Source: Owenia fusiformis
Lineage: Eukaryota > Annelida > Polychaeta > Sabellida > Oweniidae
Assembly: GCA_903813345.2 (NCBI GenBank)
Contig: CAIIXF020000010.1
Location: 26,252,425-26,312,424, forward strand
DNA length: 60,000 nt
Direction: 5' to 3'
Position 1 is the first letter of the stretch; the number at the start of each line of letters is the position of its first letter. The notes beneath the pieces were generated by a model. That model was not told the DNA's origin. It saw nothing but the letters and a program-made list of their open reading frames with translations, and made no database searches. Shown here piece by piece: positions 53,401-56,382 of this stretch. The translations under genes were made by a program, and so were the position numbers.

Positions 53401-55549
53401 ATCATAGGTATGTTATACTATGATGTATCATTCATAAAATAAAAGCAATAGGCTTACCATGTTTATGAAGAACTTGGGTAGAAAATATACCAATACCCAC
53501 CATTTTGAAAAAAAATATAGATTTAGTGACAAAATATTGTTGAGAAGTATGTCCTATTGTTGGAAATTAAATCTTATTTAATAAATAATGTTCAGTGATA
53601 ATTTTCCTTGCTGTTAGAGCTTGAAGTACTGTATACTTTGATAAATCAAGAGTGTCATGTTTTGGCCCACCCTATACATGTACAACCAAAGCTTGTGACA
53701 GTATGTGTTTATATATGTTTTATCATGATGCCACAGCATTCATTGGTTACAATTGCGATAAAATGTGATTAGATTTTGCCATATTTAGCACCTATTCCAC
53801 AGTAAGCACCCACCCCGCTTCACAAAGTTAAAAAAATAATGAGGAATGACCAAGTCTTATCGAGTATATCAGAAGAAATTGAATTTCCAAAGAAATCAAG
53901 TGGGCAATAATAGAGAACTTCATCATTACCTACATTAAAATGTGGTAAGAACGACATATTTTGTAATTCGCTGCATCCTTCCAAATAATATATCTTATTG
54001 GGTGCTTCCCACACCATACTTAACTAATATTATCTCAAAATAGTCCATAATGAATCAAGGAAATGTTCAAGTATAAGAATTTTGTTTCGGCATTAAAGCA
54101 GGAATAGGTTTTTCCAGGCACGTCAGGTAGTGAACTTTCTTGTTCATTTTTAACATTTCTCCTTATTTTCACAACTTTTACATGAAAAATGATGATCTAT
54201 CATTGAATTAAAAACTTAAGGCATAACTTTGGCTCAATATCCAACAGTGTCTAGTAGAAATAATGAAGATAATCGGGGAGTTTTTATTACAATTTTGTTT
54301 AGTCAGATTCTTGTTTCATTTCAGCATTCTTAACCCTAAACTCGCCAATAACAATCCATATCATTTTTGTAAAAGTATGTTGTTAATTCTTTCTGATGTT
54401 GCAAATAAGCCACTCTCAGAAAGAAAAATTGCCATACATGGAATTCCCAGGGATTTTTCACTTGTTTCATATATGGGTGTTTATTAGAGTTGTTGGAGAT
54501 TCGGTGCGAGTCCGTCGCTTATTTGTCTTGCATAATTTTGATGACCTTTTCAAACTAGTTTACAAATATTAATTTGACCTATTTATCCAAGGCCCCTTAA
54601 CATGAACAAAAATGATGATCTAATCATCCAGTTCACTTTGACATAAGGGTTCTAAAATGTTTTATTTTATTCAATTGTGATGAGAATTATCACATTCATG
54701 AATATACAAATTGGATTTAGTTCAACAAAGATGTAATTTAGATATATTGCCCAATACAGAGATGTTTCAATAGGTAGTGTAGTGTTTCTTTATGCTAACT
54801 GTTTTCCTCTAACATTTAGAGCTAACATCTCTATTGATGCTATTTGTAGAAGAAAAGCCTCTAATGCTAAAGCCTTCTATGTTGCAACGTCTTCTTCCAC
54901 ATGTATACTTACTTATCATACACTTAGTGTACTAAATGTATAATAACATCAAAAAATAAATTTGATATTTATTGGCAAAATGAATAACCGGAGGATATCG
55001 TGACGATATACTCCGGAAAACCCAATATGCGGAGGATATTATGACGATATACTCCGCTTGTTGATTTCCCGCCAAATTGACTCTATTTGGCATGAAATTC
55101 ATTTTGCAATGATATTATACATTTAGTACACTCCTTGTAAGTGTAGGATAATAAGAACAGCCTATGATTTTTTTCAGAATATTATTTTAATCTACTCAGT
55201 GATATTGATATATGCACTCATTCGCTTTGCTCTCTCGTGCAGATATCAATATCACCTCGTAGATACAAATGATATTTCTCAAAATCATAGGATATGCTAT
55301 AAATATCACATATCTTTACAGGCAATATCTTCTTGTTTCAGACTGGGGAATCTCATGACATCTCACACTTCCAGTACCTCGTTTGGCCAGACTATGGTGT
55401 CCCCCACACAGCTAGTGCATTCCTTGAGTTCCTGTTTGCAGTACGTAAACAGCAGGCTGAGCGCACCTTGGAGCTTGGGTCCTCCTGGCAGGGACACCCT
55501 CTAGGGCCACCCATGGTGATACACTGTAGTGCTGGAATAGGACGCACAG
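14411..55549 (+). CDS. PTPN9: PTPN9/MEG2: CRAL-TRIO domain tyrosine phosphatase (3' end missing)
   Basis: PTPN9 is a non-receptor tyrosine phosphatase of secretory vesicles whose N-terminal CRAL-TRIO (Sec14-like) domain binds phosphoinositides; in mammals it dephosphorylates NSF. Eleven exons, join(14411..14443, 22282..22425, 22866..22955, 26845..26969, 30266..30371, 30724..30834, 31557..32182, 32419..32576, 33075..33153, 41546..41696, 55342..55549), join in phase and encode about 610 residues. Residues 1-240 form the CRAL-TRIO part (AVKFLMARKFDV, RNGMVFIYDM, RLKKVLIVTAPLWF, LPRQLGG). A long charged linker follows (about 260-380). The phosphatase domain has KNRYSDV, YINANFVDGYKQKNAY, WPDYGVP and the catalytic HCSAGIGRTG with Cys near residue 603. 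The linker is much longer than in human PTPN9 (593 residues in all). The last part of the phosphatase domain lies beyond the window. Confidence 0.95.
16240..17215 (+). repeat. Degenerate ATGGTTGCAA motifs followed by a CGTCCG-headed dispersed repeat
   Basis: From 16252 to 16430 the words AATGGTTGCAATGG and variants recur, once inverted (CCATTGCAACT). At about 16438 a different repeat begins (CACATAGTGGGCCTAAGGGA, then CGTCCGTCCG). It runs to about 17210 and ends GAGCACAAGACCGTGGGTCC. Part of it (AGGTCAAAAAAG, GAGATTTCACCTTCA) resembles the last 150 bases of the window. No coding frame is convincing. Confidence 0.6.
18500..19085 (+). repeat. Diverged tandem duplication with paired TGATGTCATA/TATGACATCA
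   Basis: Two copies of about 310 bp. Each has a perfect inverted pair TGATGTCATA ... TATGACATCA about 40 bp apart, then AATGCAAACACAACAA, then an ATG frame of 21 codons ending GAAAATCATAAG. The first copy continues ATATGA where the second has GTATGA. See the possible exon at 19010. Confidence 0.7.
19010..19072 (+). CDS. Possible alternative first exon of PTPN9
   Basis: ATG followed by 20 codons beginning MEKFEQSDFISVNK, ending at AAG/GTATGA, a usable donor in phase 0, the phase PTPN9 exon 2 requires. Its duplicated copy at 18698-18760 keeps the ATG and frame but has ATATGA in place of the donor. It would replace the MAANLTREEEQ start without breaking the CRAL-TRIO domain. There is no protein homology to support it, so it may be chance. 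Confidence 0.3.
20034..21769. mobile_element. Tc1/mariner-like element, interrupted by a second element
   Basis: Ends are inverted repeats: CAGGGTGGTACAAAAAAAGT on the left and ACTTTTTTTTGGACCACCCT then G on the right, flanked by TA on both sides (20032-20033, 21770-21771), as for Tc1/mariner insertions. The inverted homology continues inward on the left to about 20165 and pairs with about 20805-20924, so the right terminal repeat is split by the element at 20925-21740. No transposase was recognised. Confidence 0.75.
20925..21740. mobile_element. Nested DNA element inside the mariner-like right end
   Basis: Termini ATGGTGTTTAAACTGCTTCT and, at the other end, AGAAGCAAATATAATGCCAT are imperfect inverted repeats sharing GCTTCTTTATTC. 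Flanks AGGGGTTT (20917-20924) and AGGGGTTC (21741-21748) look like an 8-bp target duplication with one change. The interior is AT-rich and full of variants of TTCGGTAAAT, TATCGAAT and TTTAGCGAAT. Superfamily unknown; the ends do not fit the hAT consensus. Confidence 0.6.
22282..22425 (+). CDS. PTPN9: PTPN9 exon 2 (CRAL-TRIO N-lobe)
   Basis: Acceptor TATTTACAG, 48 codons, donor CAG/GTACAT, phase 0 at both ends. Encodes AVKFLMARKFDVKRAIELY, nearly identical to the human AVKFLMARKFDVLRAIELF. Confidence 0.96.
22866..22955 (+). CDS. PTPN9: PTPN9 exon 3
   Basis: Acceptor TTTTAG, 30 codons, donor CTG/GTATGG, phase 0. Encodes DIRNIEGVDLIDDND and ends SQKLTIL, matching the human segment that ends SGKFTIL. 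Confidence 0.92.
23034..24030. mobile_element. hAT element, non-autonomous, about 1 kb
   Basis: Imperfect inverted ends TAGAGGTCGCAACGGTA and TACCGTCAGCCTCTA fit the hAT consensus. ATACAACA is duplicated exactly at 23026-23033 and 24031-24038. Subterminal regions are rich in ACCGGTA/TACCGGT words. The middle (about 23690-23860) has a few units of CCNGAACTGCCAAACAT reading PELPN, interrupted by a stop. No transposase catalytic region was seen. Confidence 0.88.
24911..26578 (+). repeat. 43-bp minisatellite, about 39 copies
   Basis: Unit: CAGATATATGTTTGCCCTGG then CATCATGATTGTCATAGACAAGT, repeated with few changes through PTPN9 intron 3. Three copies (near 25875, 26005 and 26200) carry an extra segment GATAATCATGACAAT, making longer units and showing that blocks of the array have been copied together. 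It ends about 270 bp before exon 4. Confidence 0.95.
26845..26969 (+). CDS. PTPN9: PTPN9 exon 4
   Basis: Acceptor ACATTTCAG, 41 codons plus AG, donor AAAG/GTAGAG. Encodes PSRDSRGACIALLTARLHNP and the helix KSLILQLDTALE. The two leftover bases need a C to make Ser, which every copy of the exon 5 acceptor unit supplies. Confidence 0.95.
27402..27874. mobile_element. PIF/Harbinger-type MITE
   Basis: About 50-bp inverted ends, GGGGCGGGGTCAAAATATCG and, at the right end, GATATTTTGACCCCGCCCC with further matching inward (GTTCATATGGA, AAAGTA). TAA flanks both sides (27399-27401, 27875-27877), the TWA target duplication of PIF/Harbinger. No transposase frame. It lies in PTPN9 intron 4, about 120 bp before the exon 5 acceptor array. 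A single related end (GGGGCTGGGTCAATATTTC after TAA) is at 19871. Confidence 0.8.
27999..30344 (+). repeat. Tandem array of about 24 splice-acceptor/exon units (101 bp)
   Basis: Each full unit is the last 22 intron bases (TTTGTATAACATTTACTTTC and AG) plus the first 79 bases of PTPN9 exon 5 (CTACACCACACAGCGCAATG onward). Exon-part starts: 28021, 28122, 28223, 28312, 28413, 28514, 28615, 28704, 28805, 28906, 29007, 29105, 29206, 29307, 29408, 29509, 29610, 29711, 29812, 29913, 30014 (truncated), 30058, 30159 and 30266. Two units are 89 bp, and a four-unit, 392-bp block (from 28122) is repeated at 28514. All keep the AG. Only the last copy departs at GATCTCAGT and reaches a donor. In the PTPN9 frame, each earlier full-length copy ends at TAA soon after GATCTG. 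Confidence 0.97.
30266..30371 (+). CDS. PTPN9: PTPN9 exon 5 (last copy of the array)
   Basis: One base completes Ser from exon 4, then 35 codons to donor AAG/GTAAGA. Encodes YTTQRNGMVFIYDMTESKYS and ends LSIKILNVLK, matching human RNGLVFIYDM and KKVLNLLK. It is the only array copy with a downstream donor and therefore the only one usable as a normal internal exon. Confidence 0.95.
30724..30834 (+). CDS. PTPN9: PTPN9 exon 6 (CRAL-TRIO core)
   Basis: Acceptor TCTCCAG, 37 codons, donor AGA/GTAAGT, phase 0. Encodes ERYPARLKKVLIVTAPLWFK, closely matching human FPARLKKVLIVGAPIWF, and ends REKLRDR. Confidence 0.97.
30835..31556. other. PTPN9 intron 6
   Basis: A short AT-rich intron (722 bp) with no repeat or exon recognised. 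Confidence 0.7.
31557..32182 (+). CDS. PTPN9: PTPN9 exon 7 (end of CRAL-TRIO and extended charged linker)
   Basis: Acceptor TTTTGTAG, 208 codons plus AG, donor CCAG/GTAGGG. It starts VHTVNIKTLSAHISRDSLPR with LGG following, the end of the CRAL-TRIO lobe. It then encodes about 120 residues rich in Ser, Glu and Lys with basic clusters (LKRQRSP, PCKKK). It ends LTVEQLETYTRRK ... YMTIKAERPAGTFNNAR, which aligns with human MTIQELVDYVNARQ ... ENPVGTF. The linker insertion is absent from human PTPN9 and may hold a nuclear signal or phosphorylation sites; that is inference. Confidence 0.93.
32419..32576 (+). CDS. PTPN9: PTPN9 exon 8 (start of phosphatase domain)
   Basis: Acceptor ATGTTTCAG, one base, 52 codons, one base, donor CAAG/GTGCCT. 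Encodes KNNIAKNRYSDVLCLDHSRV and DYINANFVDGYKQKNAYISTQ, the NRY and YINA motifs of classical phosphatases (phosphotyrosine recognition loop). Confidence 0.96.
33075..33153 (+). CDS. PTPN9: PTPN9 exon 9
   Basis: Acceptor TTGTTGCAG, donor CCAA/GTATGT. Encodes PNPKTFAEFWTMVWEQRVLV and VVMTTK (Lys split), matching human DFWLMVWEQKVLVIVMTT. Confidence 0.95.
33196..33712. repeat. Foldback element upstream of the DIRS insertion
   Basis: The arm at about 33203-33262 (AAAGGACTGTGAGTTGTTCA ... TTTTTTCATGCATTTCGTTT) is the imperfect reverse complement of about 33640-33703 (AAACGAAATGCATGAAAAAA ... GCTGTCCTTT). The centre has no coding frame. Probably a MITE; ends and target duplication not resolved. 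Confidence 0.6.
33883..34054 (+). repeat. DIRS left inverted terminal repeat with promoter-like sites
   Basis: The stretch from about 33910 to 34054 is the reverse complement of 39472-39620. The outer 51 bases (33883-33933) are copied inverted in the internal region. It holds CCGGAAG, a GC box CCCGCCC, a CRE-like TACGTCA and the NRF1 palindrome GCGCATGCGC (34031-34040), so it probably supplies the element's promoter. Confidence 0.9.
34129..34854 (+). CDS. DIRS ORF1, first part: SR-like basic N-terminus
   Basis: ATG to TGA, 241 codons. The protein is dominated by Arg-Ser dipeptides (RSRSRSRSRSRSRRSRSHSS near residues 95-120), basic clusters and SPKRRR repeats, like the RS domain of splicing factors. 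It has no other recognisable domain. It ends just where the next frame opens, so it is probably the N-terminal half of the Gag-like protein. A role in RNA binding or nuclear entry is inference from composition. Confidence 0.75.
   Translation: MSTNTTQLDTTEGVNTQGDPRVSPARSNKGKSPVVKSKVLEKDRRGRRESRSTSISSRSDSDTSFKRRKKHRHRDSASPKRRRHRTKSISSSPRGRYRSRSRSRSRSRSRRSRSHSSSPRVRYRSKDRLHNRKRSRSKSRSRYKYKHRSKSRSRSKSLSSSPRKRHKSSHHRSAYRSHRSPSLSPKKRYYRKQSPSISPKRRRYRNDKDSPRYDKYQWERDQFINPRIDQRQEMTKAMVCE
34847..36037 (+). CDS. DIRS ORF1, second part: Gag-like core
   Basis: Open from 34832 to the stop at 36035-36037 in the +1 frame relative to the preceding ORF, with no ATG near its start, so it probably continues ORF1 after a frameshift or a one-base mutation. 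It starts with four 21-base repeats encoding NDDHTQ-like units. It has a mid-region of the type seen in DIRS Gag proteins (HTEWFIGSVKPLF, GYRLNAFLLNQIVACRRHSY) and ends in an Arg/Gly-rich tail (GRGSKGFSRGRGRGKSVGRG) that may bind nucleic acid. Confidence 0.75.
   Translation: MNDDHTQVNDDHTQEKDDHIQINDDHQFKSPPSLTRTISLNRDDDSVTIELENDGEQEDPDTKPSNEVARAKLEFLAATEVVKKSFPEIAEMSTPKNKVKSWSLVKDKPSVLTNSLQLPLCPGVKNNLIEGVKIFNDLPQDAFSKDLPNLCKKRYKLPKALYQIVPDEDKFEPCKIDEDFSSIAKTFKKNDSQKAKLDPHFANLSLKTLTDWEGVSRENLVTSSHTEWFIGSVKPLFEDLLKEEGMDPSICQKIEQALTLIKAAGHCIEDGYRLNAFLLNQIVACRRHSYLSMKADKDIPFADLKELMTLEPQTGKLFQDNLAKVKENLRKAKNDIAQNQILDYTSKKEDKNKPKTSNKFQNKDSSFRGKGRGSKGFSRGRGRGKSVGRGKSTDKQ
36099..37706 (+). CDS. DIRS reverse transcriptase and RNase H
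   Basis: The frame is open from 35871; the first ATG is 36099, 61 bases after the Gag stop. Reverse transcriptase motifs in order: VPKKSSDKWRPVTDLSTLN, SIDLRQAYLHVPI, CLPFGLATAPLIF and the catalytic YLDDW. RNase H follows with its acidic residues in LFTDSSMTAWGAHL, NMKELMAVEL, VSSDNASTVAYL and LADALSRK. The frame stops at TAG 37704-37706, just after DALSMD, but the same register stays open to 38126 with sequence typical of DIRS polyproteins, so the stop looks like a recent point change or a readthrough site. Confidence 0.9.
   Translation: MEFWQEWSQINASAKVINLLKEGYYLPFKEKPKLQKTPLWSEFHNPLKRAAVFDLINTLLEENAIEQVEDISSPGFYSRIFLVPKKSSDKWRPVTDLSTLNLFLNVPSFKMDTPEIIKRNLEKGMYMTSIDLRQAYLHVPIARSHQKYLRFAVKGRGVFQWKCLPFGLATAPLIFTEIVSQIKKFLHSINIKMFQYLDDWMIIASSHQVSSENTQTVCNLTKKLGFLLNLEKSELNPTQQLTYLGSLYDLKKGLILPTQYRVKLLETEIQRFLAKPLQTAKFWKRILGLLAATEKIVPLGRLFMREMQYDLQRNWNASKDMNILIPWSKMTRQDLVWWLNKDNLVKGVPIQMQNSVDLKLFTDSSMTAWGAHLENLEVSKMWSKQDLNLHINMKELMAVELSLKHFQPQVQGKRIQVSSDNASTVAYLKNQGGTHSYQLFKVTKRILLWNQVNNIEMTIRHIPGRLNILADALSRKSQILSTEWSLKDQIFHAICRKWGKPLVDLFATRHNTKLPLFVSPVPDTLAWEVDALSMD
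37676..39013 (+). CDS. DIRS tyrosine recombinase
   Basis: This enzyme would integrate the circular DNA copy of the element. The frame is open from 36116, but its first half is only the shadow of the reverse transcriptase; the ATG at 37676 is a reasonable start and the recognisable domain begins near 37960. An N-terminal SAM-like part (VYDSKWRVWAGWC, VADFLNWLF, GYRTAL) precedes the catalytic part: Arg in AAIRSEIHAL (38444), His and Arg in KTHQLRA (38837, 38846), Trp in AGRW, and the nucleophile Tyr in FASFYL (38945). All expected residues are present. Stop TAA at 39011-39013. Confidence 0.92.
   Translation: MGGRCSKYGLERSVGLCLSPDTINLSCSEQDVANDKCGNDSHCPIMGETSMVSQTVRVSCRETSKHSSSSKNVETDKTMGISSKSPNIQASRLEAVKQSFKNKGFSNKVAERIAKPQRNSSIKVYDSKWRVWAGWCSERNRDPFRTSVTVVADFLNWLFEDRKLQPVTIAGYRTALGNTLKETSNLDIGSDPLISCLLSNFKQERPRNISNKIPNWDLNVVLQGLMRPPFEPIEIVDLKYVTWKTVFLTLLASAAIRSEIHALVLKKVSHSIDWQSIFLGFKSDFVPKTLLKAGGTVLKDIEIKALTGFLTPDLQDDKLLCPVRALKVYMRRSKPMRDKQQRLFISYKKGYKEEIHANTITSWVKNCVAKALQSFPKHAEQVYKVKTHQLRALSTSIAFAKNCTLDEIIQAGRWTNFNTFASFYLKEVSLKDFEGNHFIAANKTV
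37707..38126 (+). pseudogene. Continuation of the DIRS polymerase frame after TAG
   Basis: In the same register as the reverse transcriptase frame; begins KGLWAYAFPPTPLISLVL and includes LIAPLWEKQAWYP and HAWRLS, a segment that normally follows RNase H in DIRS polyproteins. It overlaps the recombinase frame. The single TAG upstream is the only break between it and the RNase H domain. Confidence 0.7.
39299..39413 (+). repeat. DIRS internal complementary region
   Basis: 39299-39349 is the exact reverse complement of the left outer end (33883-33933). 39350-39413 is the reverse complement of the right outer end (39600-39663). The two join at GTAGTAAAA/TCCCAAAA, which should recreate the circle junction used as template when the ends are restored. 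This defines both element boundaries to within a few bases. Confidence 0.95.
39472..39663 (-). repeat. DIRS right inverted terminal repeat
   Basis: The inverted copy of the left terminal repeat, from GAAAAATGAATGGTGCGCAT to the outer TAAAATTTTGGGA. It carries the same NRF1 palindrome, CRE-like site and GC box in reverse, so an antisense promoter reading back into the element is possible. Confidence 0.93.
39664..41545. other. PTPN9 intron 9, right part, with one orphan transposon end
   Basis: AT-rich sequence with no exon. At 40674 TACAGGGTGTCCCGAAAGTA looks like a Tc1/mariner terminus after a TA, but no matching inverted end was found in the window, so the element is truncated or rearranged. 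Confidence 0.5.
41546..41696 (+). CDS. PTPN9: PTPN9 exon 10
   Basis: Acceptor TTTAATTTAG, one base, 50 codons, donor AAG/GTATGC. Encodes TIERGRLKCGQYWPLEEE (the KCGQYWP motif of classical phosphatases) and ends TLTTLILQNLK. AATAG at 41549-41553 is a second possible acceptor but would break the frame. Confidence 0.94.
42215..43211. mobile_element. hAT element with a mariner MITE inside it
   Basis: Ends TAGTGGTGCAGAAAA and a right end TTGCGCCACTA are imperfect inverted repeats of hAT type. CTTATTAC is duplicated exactly at 42207-42214 and 43212-43219. Removing the nested MITE (42419-43059) leaves about 350 bp with no coding frame, so this is a non-autonomous copy. Confidence 0.85.
42419..43059. 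mobile_element. Mariner-type MITE nested in the hAT element
   Basis: Perfect 35-bp inverted ends starting CGAGGGTTGTCCCAGAAGTA and ending TACTTCTGGGACAACCCTCG, flanked by TA on both sides (42417-42418, 43060-43061). Size 641 bp; the interior lacks a transposase. The perfect ends suggest a fairly recent insertion, necessarily later than the hAT element it sits in. Confidence 0.9.
43220..45000. other. PTPN9 intron 10, unassigned AT-rich part
   Basis: No exon, tandem repeat or paired termini recognised. Confidence 0.5.
45040..46465. repeat. Inverted copy plus about three tandem copies of a 373-bp unit
   Basis: The unit contains GGTAAAAGAAAAAATTTAAC, GAAGATAATCATGTTATTGT, GTCTTTTGAAGATTGATAAA and AATTTCACAGTGGACTTTTT. 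Tandem anchor points are 45573, 45947 and 46319. A copy of part of the unit in reverse orientation lies at about 45090-45310, giving a foldback around 45330. No protein expected. Confidence 0.8.
46545..47730 (+). repeat. CGTCCG-headed repeat followed by 135-bp tandem units
   Basis: CGCCTCCGTCCGTCCGTCCG at 46560-46579 heads the block. From 46881 a unit of about 135 bp recurs (TAACTCGAAAAGTAGT at 46881, 47016, 47151, then variants at 47301 and 47437). Each unit has the palindrome GGCCATTTTGAAAAATGGCC. As 135 is a multiple of three, several frames stay open across units; they reflect the period, not a gene. Confidence 0.8.
48240..48370 (+). repeat. 55-bp tandem repeat
   Basis: Nearly three units of AATCGTATTGGAGCGTATTA, CATGAAAAAATCGTATTG and TCCCCGGGAAAA in a row, immediately left of the foldback MITE at 48450. 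Confidence 0.85.
48450..48636. mobile_element. Foldback MITE
   Basis: Arms TAGGTTATTTCTGGTCGGGA and GGGATTGAATATGGGTTTTA pair with TAAAACCCATATTCAATCCC and CCCAGTAAATAACCTA. Inner arms pair ATATGATATTGAC with GTCAATATCATAT. The loop is CACTCGGTCGCTGCGCTCCC then TCGG. TA-rich flanks suggest a TA target. Same architecture as 5185 and 55161. Confidence 0.75.
48900..48975. repeat. Half of a foldback MITE
   Basis: ATTTCCCTCGGTATAAACCC, TGTAGCCTAAACCTCCCAGC and ACATTACAATG resemble the right arm of the elements at 5185 and 48450. The left arm is missing. Confidence 0.45.
52511..52677. mobile_element. Small MITE with CAGGGGTTTC ends
   Basis: CAGGGGTTTCACTAG and CTAATGAAACCCCTG are inverted ends around a 167-bp body containing several ACAGGC/GCCTGT words. 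TAGTC follows on both sides (52506-52510, 52678-52682). The ends fit a hAT-like pattern, but the duplication looks like 5 bp rather than 8. Confidence 0.65.
53048..53416. mobile_element. Two adjoining palindromic modules with CCAAT/CRE-like core (copy 1)
   Basis: Module 1: GTTATGTCACTATCGTGGCA (53048) pairs with TGCCACGATAGTGACATTAAC (ending 53163). Module 2: ATAACATACCTATGATGATG (53169) pairs with CATCATCATAGGTATGTTAT (ending 53416). Module 2 contains GATTGGTTATGACATCAGCG followed by CCTTGACCAATCAG, that is, inverted and direct CCAAT boxes around a CRE-like site, then GCGGGCGCGGGC. Copy 2 is at 58183-58386. Confidence 0.75.
54926..55133. mobile_element. Foldback element with two internal GGAG...CTCC hairpins
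   Basis: AGTGTACTAAATGTATAATA (54926) pairs with TATTATACATTTAGTACACT (ending 55132). Inside are two tandem imperfect palindromes, CGGAGGATATCGTGACGATA/TACTCCG and CGGAGGATATTATGACGATA/TACTCCG. Confidence 0.7.
55161..55291. mobile_element. Foldback MITE ending 50 bp before PTPN9 exon 11
   Basis: Left arm CCTATGATTTTTTTCAGAAT ... GTGATATTGATATATGCAC pairs with right arm GTGCAGATATCAATATCAC ... AAAATCATAGG. The loop is TCATTCGCTTTGCTCTCTC. Its right end lies close to the branch point and acceptor of exon 11 (55341). Confidence 0.75.
55342..55549 (+). CDS. PTPN9: PTPN9 exon 11 (catalytic exon; last in window)
   Basis: Acceptor TTGTTTCAG, 69 codons plus one base, donor ACAG/GTAAAA. Encodes SHFQYLVWPDYGVP (general-acid Asp), a helix, and VIHCSAGIGRTG with the nucleophile Cys and the phosphate-binding Arg. 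The following exon or exons, for the Q-loop end of the domain, are not found before 60000. Confidence 0.97.
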
Positions 55550-55720
55550 GTAAAATGCATATTATTTTTTAAATTTTTTTTTAGATTTATTCAGTAAGCT
55601 AAGTATTGAAATACAGACAATGAGTGGGTGACACGAATTGTGTATATTCCCGACAGGGTGGTAATTTGCCTACATAGAAACAGAGAGCCAGAGGGGGATC
55701 TGTTTGTGTGCACTCTCTTA

Positions 55721-56374
55721 TAGTGGTTGGAAGACTGACTCGTGTACTCGAGTTTTACTCGCATTTGTCCTAAAAATCAATTGATCGAGTTGAAAACTTG
55801 AACTCACGATTTGAAATTTTTACCAAAAAAATATTTTTCACTCGTTTTCACCTTACCTTGACTCGCGATTTGTCTCTACTATTCACAATTTCCATGCTTA
55901 TAGTTGTAATATTCTGCTTAATCTGTATAGAATACAACTTATTTTCTATTTAATGCCATGTGCGGAGGACAAACATACTTGGATTTTATTCTGCTTTCGT
56001 TATTTTTATGCAAAAGTTTCATTTCCGGTTTGATGCATTCTGGGAATATCCAACAGCCGGGAATTTTAAAATTTGTCTACCGCGGTGCATCCTGGAACTT
56101 TCTGGATTGACGAAGTTTGTTTTCACTATTTATCCGGTAAGTTTTACTATCTATAGGGGACTAGGGGTGAACTTTAACGATCTATAGGGATGTGCAATAC
56201 GATTTAGACAATAAAAAGTATAGAGGCACTTGAAAGACTTTATCAAATTGATGAATTCTGCCGCTACTTGGGAAACTGAAACCGGAAGTAACTCAACTTA
56301 AGTCAAATCGCGAATATAATCGTGGTTTTTCATGGCCCACTCGAGTGGAGATTTTCAGGCGAGTCCGACCACTA
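55721..56374. mobile_element. hAT element, 654 bp
   Basis: Ends TAGTGGTTGGA and TCCGACCACTA are inverted with one mismatch and fit the hAT consensus. CTCTCTTA is duplicated exactly at 55713-55720 and 56375-56382. Subterminal regions repeat ACTCG/CGAGT words (GACTCGTGTACTCGAG, CACTCGAGTGG). No transposase frame. Confidence 0.9.
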
Positions 56375-56382
56375 CTCTCTTA

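Larger units (their letters stand above)
51416..53674. mobile_element. Possible mariner-like element with short inverted ends
   Basis: CAGGGTGGGCCAGATATATA after TA at 51414-51415 pairs with TTTTGGCCCACCCTA followed by TA at 53675-53676; the matched ends are only about 12 bp with one difference. The interior holds the small elements at 52511 and 53048 and no transposase. The long distance and short ends make chance pairing possible. Confidence 0.45.

Noticed and set aside
54478-54530. Possible tRNA-like or SINE promoter (GGTGCGAGTCCGTCGC)
   Set aside because: Only a loose B-box resemblance, with no A box at the right distance and no cloverleaf.
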